The notes beneath the pieces were generated by a model. That model was not told the origin of the DNA. It ran no database searches and saw nothing but the letters and a program-made list of their open reading frames with translations. Shown piece by piece: positions 14,016 through 22,247 of a stretch of 22,679 nt of DNA. The stretch is taken from positions 1 to 22,679 of the forward strand of contig JAQUTS010000009.1 of assembly GCA_028694275.1 (NCBI GenBank), read 5' to 3'. Position 1 is the stretch's first letter. Every line of letters begins with the position of its first letter. Origin of the DNA: Candidatus Gastranaerophilales bacterium (GTDB taxonomy: Bacteria; Cyanobacteriota; Vampirovibrionia; Gastranaerophilales; CAJFVJ01). A program made the translations under genes and the position numbers.

Positions 14016-15121
14016 CAATCCAACCTCTGCGCTGTATATCTGTATATCAAAAGATAAAGAATTACACTCATAATAATCATAAAAATACTGTTAGGAATAA
14101 GAATGTCCCATATATTTCCCGCCATAAAAAGATTCTGCGAGCAGCCGACAAAATACTTCGCCGAAATAAAATTGGACAAAAACTGAATCGGTGTAGGCAT
14201 TGAGCTTATCGGATACACAAGCCCTGAAAGCATAAGAGCCGGCAAAAACCCCCCTGTCAAAGCAGCTTGTGATGCGGTAAATTGATTTTTTGCCAAAGTA
14301 GATGCCAAAAGCCCTTGACCTATAAGAGTGAGCAAAAATAAGCCCGACACTATTGCATAAAGGAAATAAGACCCCCTAAAAGGCACGCCAAAAATAACCA
14401 CACACCAAAAAACACAAAAAGCCATAGACACCATGCCAAGGCAAAAATACGGAATATACTTACTCAAAAGCAAATCTGTCTTTGTAATTCGAGTGGTAAT
14501 AAGAGCCTCCATAGTACCTCTTTCCCATTCCCTTGCCACAACCAAAGCTGTCAAAAGAATGCCTACCAAAGTCATAATTACAGATAAAGCCCCCGGCAAA
14601 ACAAACCAGTGACTATTGAGTTCTTCATTATACCAAAACCTTGACACCACCTTAATTGTCGGCTTTTTCATACCTCTTATTTTATAGGTATTAGTGAGCC
14701 AATTATTGATAATAGCTGTTGAATAATTTGCAACAAAATTGGCTGTATTGGTCTCAGACCCATCCGTGATAACTTGAATTTGCGCCTCTTGCGAACGTCC
14801 TAATTTTTCGGAAAAATCATTTGGGATAATCACCATGCCGCGAATAACACCCTTTTCGATATCACGCTCCATTTGCGCTCTGTTTGAATATGACCTCGGA
14901 ATCAGATATTTCGTATTTTCAAAAGCAGAAACAAGAGAACTTATCTGAGCGCGATTATCCTCGTTTTTTATACCTATTGTGACCGTTATAGTATCCAAAT
15001 TGAGAGAAAATCTATACACGCAAAGCAAAATCATAGGCAAAATAAACGCAATAAGCAAAGTGCTGGGATCACGCATCATTTGATGGAATTCTTTTATGAT
15101 AAGGGCTCTTAGTCTTGTCAT
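14015..15121 (-). CDS. ABC-2 type permease, YbhS-like
   Basis: Second permease of the exporter, 368 residues. TM1 (about 21-40) follows LIIKEFHQMMRDPSTLLIAF. A soluble outward domain reaches to about residue 175, and then come five or so TMs. The coupling motif reads AREWERGTMEALITTRITK, and GGFLPALMLSGLVYPISSMP is the conserved late block; the protein ends with IYRYTAQRLD. It pairs with the gene at 12906-14015 as a heterodimer in the inner membrane. Its ATG overlaps the ATPase stop (ATGA) and its own stop overlaps the next start (TGATG), so the three proteins are tightly coupled. Confidence 0.88.
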   Translation of the reverse strand: MTRLRALIIKEFHQMMRDPSTLLIAFILPMILLCVYRFSLNLDTITVTIGIKNEDNRAQISSLVSAFENTKYLIPRSYSNRAQMERDIEKGVIRGMVIIPNDFSEKLGRSQEAQIQVITDGSETNTANFVANYSTAIINNWLTNTYKIRGMKKPTIKVVSRFWYNEELNSHWFVLPGALSVIMTLVGILLTALVVAREWERGTMEALITTRITKTDLLLSKYIPYFCLGMVSMAFCVFWCVVIFGVPFRGSYFLYAIVSGLFLLTLIGQGLLASTLAKNQFTASQAALTGGFLPALMLSGLVYPISSMPTPIQFLSNFISAKYFVGCSQNLFMAGNIWDILIPNSIFMIIMSVILYLLIYRYTAQRLD

Positions 15122-16817
15122 GCGGGCATCCTTTGTATTTTTTGCCTGTCATATTTTTCAATCAACGCAATAAAAGCCTCTTCCATCGTGCAATCTTTGG
15201 AGACTTTGTTTTTCAACTCACTTGGGGTGCCTGTTTCTATAGCTTCGCCCCTATAAAAAAGACTTATTCTGTCACAATATTCCGCCTCATCCATAAAATG
15301 AGTCGTGACCATAACAGTAACTCCTTTTTCCACAAGCGTATTAATATGATTCCAAAAATCACGGCGCGTCAAAGGATCAACCCCTGATGTGGGTTCATCA
15401 AGAAACAATATCGGCGGGTTGTGCATAAGAGCACAACTCAAGGCTAATCTTTGTTTAAAACCCAAAGGCAATTCATCGGCATTATGGCCAAGATAGGGCT
15501 TAAGATCAAAAATATCAACCATTTGATTAATTTTATCCCTTTGTTCCCAAATATTGAGCCCATATATCCCTGAAAAAAATTTCAGGTTTTGCATAACGCT
15601 AAGCCCCCCGAACAAAGAAAATTTTTGCGCCATATAGCCAAGATAAGACCGCGCTTTAGAAAGATTCTTTTGAATATCCAGCCCCATAATCCTTGCGGTG
15701 CCTGATGTCGGGGTTACAAGGCCGCAAAGCATTTTAAAAGAAGTCGATTTTCCCGCGCCGTTTGGCCCCAAAAGACCAAAAATTTCGCCCTTTTTAACTT
15801 TAAATGTGTTATTTTTTACGGCATAAAAACTCCCGTATCTTTTAACCAAAGCATCCGCCTCTATAACATATTCAGAGGCATCATCAACTATTTGAAGATT
15901 ATGCGACAATGAGGATTCGCCTTTGGGGCATCCGCCCAAAATATCAATAACAGCGTCCTCGAATCTTGGGGTTGTCGGTTGCAAATCAAGATTTTCATAT
16001 TTTTGGATACCTCGATCCAAAACCACTCTGACACTATCCGCCTGAATAACTGCATCAGTAAGGCCATCGCCGTCTTTGATTATTTGCTTGAGCAAAGCTC
16101 TGTTTTTGCCGTCTTTTGCATAAGCAAAAAAAGTACGCCCTTCAAGCTTTGAGGTCAAATCCTGCGGAGCTCCCTGATAAAGGAGCTTACCCTCATTGAG
16201 CAAAACACAAGAGGAGAATTTTTCGGCTTCATCTAAATATGCAGTTGACCACAAAATAGTCATTCCTTCATCACACAAATCCTGAACCATTCTCAAAAGC
16301 TCCCTCCTTGAAATTGGATCAACCCCGACAGAGGGTTCATCCAAAACCAAAAAACCTGGCCGCCCCAAAAGAGAACACGCAAGCCCGAGTTTTTGTTTCA
16401 TTCCTCCTGATAAATCACCTGCAAGACGAGATATAAATTCACCAAGCCCCGTAAAATTGAGTAATGTCTTAAAACTTTTATCTTTATGGTCTTGGGATAA
16501 TCCCTTGAGATCCGCATAAAGATCGAGGTTTTCCATAACCGTCAAATCCTCGTACAAACCAAATTTTTGCGGCATATATCCGATATTTTGATTAATAAAA
16601 TCCTTTTGTTCACAAGGATTTACCCCAAGTGTTTTTACCTCCCCGCAGCTTGGAAGTAAAAGCCCCAAAATACTTCTTATCAAAGTTGTTTTACCCGCCC
16701 CGTCAGGGCCGACAAGACCGATGATTTTGCCTGATTCAAGGCTAAGGCTAAGATTATCGAGGGCAGGTTTTTCTGTCCCTCTAAAAGCCTTGGTGAGATT
16801 TTTTATTTGGACAACAT
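15118..16817 (-). CDS. ABC transporter ATPase with two nucleotide-binding domains (YbhF-like), start region frameshifted or non-canonical
   Basis: A tandem ATPase of about 565 residues; E. coli YbhF is about 578. NBD1 has Walker A GPDGAGKTT, Q-loop YMPQKFGLYEDLTV, signature LSGGMKQKL and Walker B FLVLDEPSVGVDP, but STAYLDEA where the switch His should be. NBD2 has GPNGAGKST, YMAQKFSLFGGLSV, a degenerate signature LPLGFKQRL, FLDEPTSGVDP and an intact TTHFMDEAE. Only one composite site therefore looks complete. The reading frame is open only from a TAA at 16845-16843 and holds no ATG, GTG or TTG before Walker A. The expected start, ATG at 16817-16815 overlapping the HlyD stop as TAATG, is one base out of frame and stops after four codons. 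One inserted base after that ATG would give MVVQIKNLTKAF, a natural ABC N terminus. The conceptual frame runs from 16815. Downstream it is intact. Confidence 0.85.
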
Positions 16818-17704
16818 TATCCGTTATCGTCCACCACCTTTCTTATGGTCTGTTTTCCGGCCAAATCTATTTTGACAGTGACAGGCATTCCCTGTCTCAA
16901 ATATTCATCCACATCATAAATATAAACCCTTATACGATATACCAAATCCGTACGCAAAGTAGCCGTTTCAACTTCTTTGGGGGTAAATTCCGCCACTGGA
17001 GAAATATACCCTATCCAGCCTGTATATGGGTTATTGGGGCGAGAATCATTATAGACTTTGACCTGCATTCCGTATTTTATTCGGCCAAGCTCAGGCTCGG
17101 GCACGAAAGCCCTTATCCATACAGGCTTGTTTTTCGCCACAGTGTAGACAATCTGCGAGGGGGAAACGATAGCTCCGGGCTCTTGTACTCGAGTCATTAC
17201 CGTACCATCGCACGGTGCATAAATCCGAGTATCCAAATAATCAGCTTGGGCTGCATCAACATTAGCAACGGCTGAATCATATTCCGCCTTGGACTGATTT
17301 TTTTGGGTCAAAAGATCATCACACTCTTGTTTTGAGATTGTCGTATCATCACAAAGAGGGTGATTTCGCGAAAAAGTAATATCCGCATTTTTTTGAACAT
17401 AAAACTTAGCTTTTGCTTCAGCTTTTGCCTGATTCCAAATATCATAATACTGATTACTTTCGAGCATCGCAATAAGATCGCCTTTTTTTACCATATCGCC
17501 TTCTTCAAAAAGCATTTTTTCAATCCGTCCTGACACACGAAAGCCCAAGTCCACTTGCCTTATTTCGATATTTCCATACAAAATAAGTTCATTTTTATTG
17601 CGAAAATGTTCTTTTATCAAAGGTATGACAACAATTAAGGCAACAATAAAAATTATCAATAAAGACAAAATCAAAAGTCTGTACTCTTTAAGCTTTTCTA
17701 TCAT
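16817..17704 (-). CDS. HlyD/YbhG-type membrane fusion protein
   Basis: Periplasmic adaptor that links the ABC permeases to the outer-membrane factor. The 295 residues have a single N-terminal membrane anchor (about 10-31, LLILSLLIIFIVALIVVIPL), a lipoyl half-domain (GNIEIRQVDLGFRVSGRI, then GDMVKKGDLIAML), a short coiled-coil hairpin (about 86-158), the second lipoyl half (YAPCDGTVMTRVQEPGAIV) and a beta-barrel domain ending near LRQGMPVTVKIDL. Two cysteines sit in the hairpin (near residues 118 and 128) and one in the lipoyl domain (near 165). I chose ATG 17704 over the TTG at 17707: it overlaps the previous stop as TGATG and follows GGGGG by eight bases. Its stop overlaps the ATG intended for the ATPase. 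Confidence 0.92.
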   Translation of the reverse strand: MIEKLKEYRLLILSLLIIFIVALIVVIPLIKEHFRNKNELILYGNIEIRQVDLGFRVSGRIEKMLFEEGDMVKKGDLIAMLESNQYYDIWNQAKAEAKAKFYVQKNADITFSRNHPLCDDTTISKQECDDLLTQKNQSKAEYDSAVANVDAAQADYLDTRIYAPCDGTVMTRVQEPGAIVSPSQIVYTVAKNKPVWIRAFVPEPELGRIKYGMQVKVYNDSRPNNPYTGWIGYISPVAEFTPKEVETATLRTDLVYRIRVYIYDVDEYLRQGMPVTVKIDLAGKQTIRKVVDDNG

Positions 17705-19107
17705 CAAAGTTTCCCCCCTGCGGCCTTATAAAGGCTCAAATAGTTTATAAGTCTGGAAGTTTTGGAGTCTGTTTTTTCCATCTGCAAAGAAAGCAGTTTT
17801 TCTTTTTCCGCCAAAAGATCAGGACAAGAAATCACTCCCTGATTGTATTTTTTGCAAAAATGACAAAAATTCACCTTCTGCAATTCAAGCTTGTCAAAAG
17901 TCGTTTCATCAACATCCGTATCGTATTTGATCGCATAAAGGCTATCATTCACTTCCTGCACTGCTTTTAGGTTGGTTTGCTTGTATTGCTCAAAAATCTG
18001 ATTGTATTTATTTTGTTTTATACGCAAATTTGCAATCTTTCTTCCGCCGTAGAAAATATCCTGCGTCGCACCGGCCAAAAGAAAAGCAAAAGAACCGTCC
18101 CAGCTCCAAAAAGGATCAGGAGCAATAGTATTAAAACCCAAAACTCCGTAGATATTAAACCTTGGGAAAAATTCTTTTCTCGCCACGCGAATATCAATTT
18201 TGGCACCTTTAAGCTGTTCCTCAAACGCCAAAACATCAGGACGAGAAAAAATCACATCGGATGGGACACACTCGGGCAAAACACCACAAAACTCAAAACA
18301 ATCCAAAGTCCCCTTTTTTAAACACTGGGAGCAGCTTGGAGGCTCTCCTATCAAAACCGCCAATTGATTAAGCATTGTATCCCGATTTTTCAAAAGAGAA
18401 TCAAGATCATTTTGGGCAGTTTGATAATTTTGGCGATATGTATTGACCTGCATGGCAGTGGCAAGGCCTCTGGCGTGTCGTTTTTCAATCCTTAAGAGTT
18501 CGTCTTTTCTGACAGCGATAAGCTCTTCTTGCAGCTCAATCAATTTGTCCGACTTCAAAATATTAATATAAACCGTTGCCACGTCAGTACAAATTGCAAT
18601 ATATGCAGCTTTTTCCTGAAAACGCTGCGCACGATAAAGAACCGATGTAGATTTTGTTTTATCTCGATTTTTCAAAAGTAAATCCGCCTCATATTGCGCA
18701 GTAAAAGGCAAGGCGTATGAACTTGAAGAAAAATTCAAAAGAGATTCTTGGCTCACATCATCAGGAGTTTTCAGCCCCAAATAATTTGCTCCGACCCCAA
18801 GAGCCGGAAGTTCATACCCAAATTGCTGTTTGATATATTGTCTGTATTCTTCAACTTTTAATGTGGCAATTCTAAGGTCCTGGTTGTTTTTGACAGCTTG
18901 AACAATATACCCTTGAAGATACGGATCGTTGAAATTTTGCCACCAATCAATATTGATATAATTTAACTTATATGCGCTTGTGTCTTTTGGTGTTTTGCGG
19001 GATTTAAACCAAAAAGCTTCCGAAACAAGGGTATTCAAAAAAACCATCCAAAGGATAATGAACACCGTAAAAAATTTCTTCAAAAAAACCGTCATTTTTA
19101 TATTCAT
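17704..19107 (-). CDS. TolC/NodT-type outer-membrane efflux protein, cysteine-rich
   Basis: Outer-membrane channel of the tripartite pump, first gene of the operon, 467 residues. A signal peptide spans about 1-31 (FFTVFIILWMVFLNTLVSEA); there is no lipobox Cys. The two tandem outer-membrane-factor repeats are visible: RHARGLATAMQVNTYRQNYQ (210-229) and KYNQGVISCPDLLAEKEKLL (420-439), with GEPP (254-257), SRPDVLAFEEQL (288-299) and the family block VARKEFFPRFNIYGVLGF (308-325). It carries nine cysteines after the signal, which is unusual: 173, then 259, 262, 270, 274 and 280 in a loop between the repeats, and 415, 418 and 428. Two pairs are C-x-x-C. The ATG at 19107 has no clear ribosome site; a second ATG four codons on is no better. 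It is probably driven by the promoter near 19253-19282. Confidence 0.9.
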   Translation of the reverse strand: MNIKMTVFLKKFFTVFIILWMVFLNTLVSEAFWFKSRKTPKDTSAYKLNYINIDWWQNFNDPYLQGYIVQAVKNNQDLRIATLKVEEYRQYIKQQFGYELPALGVGANYLGLKTPDDVSQESLLNFSSSSYALPFTAQYEADLLLKNRDKTKSTSVLYRAQRFQEKAAYIAICTDVATVYINILKSDKLIELQEELIAVRKDELLRIEKRHARGLATAMQVNTYRQNYQTAQNDLDSLLKNRDTMLNQLAVLIGEPPSCSQCLKKGTLDCFEFCGVLPECVPSDVIFSRPDVLAFEEQLKGAKIDIRVARKEFFPRFNIYGVLGFNTIAPDPFWSWDGSFAFLLAGATQDIFYGGRKIANLRIKQNKYNQIFEQYKQTNLKAVQEVNDSLYAIKYDTDVDETTFDKLELQKVNFCHFCKKYNQGVISCPDLLAEKEKLLSLQMEKTDSKTSRLINYLSLYKAAGGKL

Positions 19108-19192
19108 AAATTATCTACTTTTAAAATTCAAATTCGCCTATAAAGTTCAACAAATATTATATTGCAGGGGTTACCTTTTTAAATTACCCAAA

Positions 19193-19214
19193 ACGATAGC
19201 TACTCAGCTACCGT
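19193..19214 (-). promoter_or_regulatory. Leader hairpin of the efflux operon
   Basis: Read on the minus strand, ACGGTAGCT, loop GAGT, AGCTATCGT forms nine pairs including one G-U, followed by TTTTGGG. It lies inside the predicted leader, about 30 bases after the predicted start and 86 before the outer-membrane-factor ATG. It could act as an attenuator or an mRNA-stabilising hairpin. The T-run is too short for a strong terminator. Confidence 0.35.
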
Positions 19215-19235
19215 GTTTTCACAAAAAACAATTCT

Positions 19236-19261
19236 TTGTATAATACAGACGTATTATACAA
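19236..19261. promoter_or_regulatory. Perfect 26-base operator-like palindrome
   Basis: Arms TTGTATAATAC and GTATTATACAA, separated by AGAC, match at all 11 positions. The right arm contains the -10 box of the leftward promoter and the whole element spans about -12 to +10 of it, the classic position for a repressor of the TetR or similar dimeric type. GTAATAC at 19264-19270 is a further near-copy of a half-site. No regulator gene lies in the window. Confidence 0.6.
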
Positions 19262-19282
19262 GCGTAATACACATAAAGTCAA
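19253..19282 (-). promoter_or_regulatory. Promoter of the five-gene efflux operon
   Basis: On the minus strand TTGACT (19282-19277), an 18-base spacer and TATAAT (19258-19253) make a near-consensus housekeeping promoter reading toward the outer-membrane factor. The start would fall near 19246, leaving a leader of about 139 bases. The palindrome at 19236-19261 covers its -10 box and start point. Confidence 0.62.
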
Positions 19283-19301
19283 GCAAAATAAAACCGATAA
19301 G

Positions 19302-19330
19302 TTGCCATTTAAATATCGAAATGTTATCTT
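19302..19330 (+). promoter_or_regulatory. Promoter of aroC-aroK-aroB
   Basis: TTGCCA (19302-19307), a 17-base spacer and TATCTT (19325-19330). The start would be near 19337, 22 bases before the aroC ATG, with AGG and then eight bases leading to the start codon. It is divergent from the efflux promoter and does not overlap the palindrome. Confidence 0.55.
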
Positions 19331-19358
19331 TAAATAAAAGACAAAACAGGAAAAAACT

Positions 19359-20513
19359 ATGAGATATTTAACATCAGGCGAATCACACGGCCAGAGCCTA
19401 AATGCCATAATTGAGGGATTTCCTTCAGGGGTCAAAATTGACGAGGAAAAAATCAATCTTCAACTTGCCAAAAGGCAATCAGGATACGGCCGCGGCGGAA
19501 GAATGAAAATCGAAACCGACAAAGTCAAAATCCTCTCAGGAGTGAGGTTTGGAATCACAACAGGCGCACCTGTTTGTCTTGAAATTAAAAACAAAGACTG
19601 GGAAAACTGGACCATTCCTATGTCCACATCAGCAATTGATGATGAGCAAAAAAACATCGCAGAAGAAAAAACCATAACCGCACTTCGCCCGGGACATGCA
19701 GATCTTGCTGGTGCCGTTAAATACAACCATCAAGACATCAGAAATATTCTAGAACGATCATCCGCCAGAGAAACAGCAACAAGGGTTGCAGTAGGTGCTT
19801 TTAGCCGTATATTACTCGAAAATTTCGGAATCGAGATTTTTTCACACGTAACCCAAATCGGTACAGAAAAAGCCAAAAACACTCCAAGAGACTATAAAGA
19901 GCTTCAAAAAAAAGCAGACTCATCAGAACTAAGATGCGCCGATGAGTCCGCAGAAGAAAAAATGGAAACACTAATCGACAAAGCAAAACAAGACGGCGAT
20001 TCTTTGGGTGGGTATTTTGAAGTAATAATCACAAATCCGCCAATTGGCCTTGGATCCTTTGTGCATTGGGACAGAAAGCTTGACGGACTTTTCGCGCAAG
20101 CCGTAATGAGCATTCCGGCCATCAAATCCGTAGAAATAGGAGTCGGAATAAAAGCCTCTGAACTCTCAGGCTCCAAAATGCATGATGAGATTTTGCCGGG
20201 TTTAAAACACTCAACAAACAATGCAGGCGGCATCGAAGGTGGTATGACAAATGGAGAGCCTATCATCATAAAAGCCGCCATGAAAGCCATTCCGACAATG
20301 ACAAATCCTCTAAAATCAATAGATTTGAAAACAGGCCAAGAACACAAAGCCCACGTTGAAAGAGCCGATGTATGTGCGGTTCCGGCTTGTGCAATAGTGG
20401 CAGAAGCTATGGCAGCAAATGTTTTAGCAAATGTATTTTTGGAAAAATTCGGCGGTGATTCCATCTCGGAAATCACACAAAATTACCAAAACTACATAGG
20501 TCAAAACAAATGA
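19359..20513 (+). CDS. aroC: Chorismate synthase
   Basis: Converts 5-enolpyruvylshikimate 3-phosphate to chorismate using reduced FMN, the last common step of aromatic synthesis. The 384 residues open with MRYLTSGESHGQSL, the family signature with the catalytic His, followed by RQSGYGRGGRM (about 44-54) and the second signature RPGHADLAGAVKYNH. SSARETATRVAVGAFSRILL and GGIEGGMTNGEPI follow, and a C-terminal block AHVERADVCAVPACAIVAEAM. Length and motifs are normal. It is first of three overlapping genes; its stop overlaps the aroK start as ATGA. Confidence 0.97.
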   Translation: MRYLTSGESHGQSLNAIIEGFPSGVKIDEEKINLQLAKRQSGYGRGGRMKIETDKVKILSGVRFGITTGAPVCLEIKNKDWENWTIPMSTSAIDDEQKNIAEEKTITALRPGHADLAGAVKYNHQDIRNILERSSARETATRVAVGAFSRILLENFGIEIFSHVTQIGTEKAKNTPRDYKELQKKADSSELRCADESAEEKMETLIDKAKQDGDSLGGYFEVIITNPPIGLGSFVHWDRKLDGLFAQAVMSIPAIKSVEIGVGIKASELSGSKMHDEILPGLKHSTNNAGGIEGGMTNGEPIIIKAAMKAIPTMTNPLKSIDLKTGQEHKAHVERADVCAVPACAIVAEAMAANVLANVFLEKFGGDSISEITQNYQNYIGQNK

Positions 20514-21013
20514 AAAATATCGCCTTAATAGGCCTTATGGGTTCAGGCAAAACAACAATAGGAGTGCTTTTGGCAAAAAAGCTCGGAGTGGATTTTGTTG
20601 ATATTGATGAAAAAATCGAACAAAAAGAAAAAACTTCCATAACAAAAATCTTTGAAACCAAAGGGGAAGAATATTTTAGGCAAGTGGAATCAACTCTTTT
20701 GCAAGACTATGGCAAAAGACAAAACCTTGTGATTTCTACAGGCGGCGGGGCTGTACAGAAAGAAGAAAATCTCCAAATCCTAAAATCAAACTGCACCATA
20801 ATCTACCTAAAAGCATCACCGAATGAACTTTTTAGCAGAATAAAAGATGATACTTCAAGGCCTCTTTTGCAAACACTAAACCCATTATTGACCCTTGAAG
20901 AATTATTGAAAAAAAGAGAAAAAAACTACCTTATGGCTGATATAATAATAAACACAGAAGCCAAAACTACAGAACAAATACTAGATGAGATTATAAAAAA
21001 TGTTAAAAGTTGA
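20510..21013 (+). CDS. aroK: Shikimate kinase
   Basis: Phosphorylates shikimate at the 3-hydroxyl with ATP. The 167 residues have the P-loop GLMGSGKTT (8-16), the substrate residues in VDIDEKIE (30-37, Asp33), the FRQVES segment (56-61, Arg57), the GGG loop STGGGAV (76-82) and the lid arginine in DDTSRPLL. It is a single-domain enzyme of normal size. It overlaps aroC by four bases and aroB by fourteen, so all three steps are made from one message. The shikimate-pathway genes aroD, aroE and aroA are not in the window. Confidence 0.95.
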   Translation: MKNIALIGLMGSGKTTIGVLLAKKLGVDFVDIDEKIEQKEKTSITKIFETKGEEYFRQVESTLLQDYGKRQNLVISTGGGAVQKEENLQILKSNCTIIYLKASPNELFSRIKDDTSRPLLQTLNPLLTLEELLKKREKNYLMADIIINTEAKTTEQILDEIIKNVKS

Positions 21014-22115
21014 ACTCAAAAAAACCATAGACGAGAGCTATCCTATAGAAATAGGGAGCCAAATTTTGGGCAAAGCAAAAAAATACATCCAAAAAGCTAC
21101 CAAAGCGAAAAAACTCCTCATCGTCACAAATGAAACCGTCTACAAACTTTATTACGCAAAGCTTGTAGCATCATTGGACGGTTTCGAAATTGAAAAAGTT
21201 TTGCTTAAAGACGGTGAAAAATACAAAAATATTTCATCATTACAAAAAATTTGGGACAAAGCCCTCAAGTTCAAACTTGAACGCAAAGACGCCATCATTG
21301 CCCTTGGCGGCGGTGTTGTGGGTGATATTACAGGTTTTGCGGCTTCGACATATCTAAGAGGGATAGATTTTATCCAAATCCCGACAACTCTCCTTGCGCA
21401 AGTGGATTCATCTGTCGGCGGAAAAGTTGCAATCAATCACCCCCTCGGCAAAAACATGCTGGGTGCATTTTATCAGCCAAAACTCGTACTAATAGACACT
21501 TTTACACTAAAAAGCCTGCCTTTAAAAGAACTCAAAACAGGACTCGGTGAAGTCCTAAAATACGCATTCATCGAAAAATCCTGCAACTGCAATGAGGGAT
21601 TTGAGCTGTGTGAGTTTTTGAAAAATAACAAAAACAGCATTTATAATTTTGAGAGCATTGTGACAGAAAACCTTGTCACATACTGCTGTAAGCTAAAAGC
21701 TGCCGTCGTCTCTCAAGATGAAAAAGAATCAGGCCTACGAGCCATATTGAACCTTGGACACACAATAGGCCATGCTATTGAAAAAACCACCGACTACAAA
21801 AAATTCACCCACGGTGAAGCCGTTGTACTTGGGATGCTAGGGGCTTTTCAGATAGCTTTTGACAAAGAATTTATCGATGAAACATACCTAAAAGAGGCTA
21901 CAGATTTGATAAAACAATATGAAATCATCCCAAAATCAAATCTTGATTCCAAAAAAATTGCAAAAGCCACAATCTATGACAAAAAAGTTGTTGATTCAAA
22001 AGTCAGATTTATCCTTCCCGTATCGCCTTATGAGGTAGATATTTGCGATACAGTGACGCAAGATGAAATCGTAAAGGCAATTAACAAAATCAAAAAAATT
22101 CCATACTCAAAATAA
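21000..22115 (+). CDS. aroB: 3-dehydroquinate synthase
   Basis: Cyclises DAHP, the product of AroF encoded at 2330, to 3-dehydroquinate using NAD and a divalent metal. The 371 residues include DGEKYKN (71-77), the nucleotide-binding ALGGGVVGDITGFAASTYLRG (101-121), IPTTLLAQVDSSVGGKVAINH (127-147) and PLGKNMLGAFYQP (148-160), then GLGEVLKYAF (181-190) and the metal-binding LNLGHTIGHAIE. An insert between strands carries three close cysteines (SCNCNEGFELC). The ATG at 21000 lies inside the aroK end and gives a good family N terminus. No strong ribosome site is present, in keeping with coupling. Confidence 0.96.
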   Translation: MLKVELKKTIDESYPIEIGSQILGKAKKYIQKATKAKKLLIVTNETVYKLYYAKLVASLDGFEIEKVLLKDGEKYKNISSLQKIWDKALKFKLERKDAIIALGGGVVGDITGFAASTYLRGIDFIQIPTTLLAQVDSSVGGKVAINHPLGKNMLGAFYQPKLVLIDTFTLKSLPLKELKTGLGEVLKYAFIEKSCNCNEGFELCEFLKNNKNSIYNFESIVTENLVTYCCKLKAAVVSQDEKESGLRAILNLGHTIGHAIEKTTDYKKFTHGEAVVLGMLGAFQIAFDKEFIDETYLKEATDLIKQYEIIPKSNLDSKKIAKATIYDKKVVDSKVRFILPVSPYEVDICDTVTQDEIVKAINKIKKIPYSK

Positions 22116-22118
22116 CAT

Positions 22119-22147
22119 TGCAAAATGTAACTCTATTGCAGATTTTT
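22119..22147 (+). terminator. Weak terminator candidate after aroB
   Basis: TGCAA (22119-22123) pairs with TTGCA (22136-22140) around a twelve-base loop, followed two bases later by five T residues. The stem has five pairs and little GC, so termination would be inefficient. Position directly after the aroB stop is the main support. Confidence 0.25.
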
Positions 22148-22247
22148 GTTTAAATTTGTTAACGTTTTCATCTAAAATAGCAATTAAAAATATGTTTCAA
22201 GTTTCTTGCATTATACACAGAGACTATTTTTCAACCCTGAGGCATAA

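Noticed and set aside
16815..16845. Programmed -1 frameshift from the ATG at 16817 into the ATPase frame
   Set aside because: The overlap TCC-AAA-TAA does not offer a standard slippery heptamer with matching tRNA re-pairing, so a simple indel or unusual start is more likely.
19156..19161. TATAAT on the minus strand as the main efflux promoter
   Set aside because: A perfect -10 but no -35 hexamer at any allowed spacing; the site at 19253-19282 is far better. It could be a secondary start.
22212..22217. TATACA as a promoter for the phosphoesterase gene
   Set aside because: No -35 match at 16-18 bases and only a partial -10; not enough to call.
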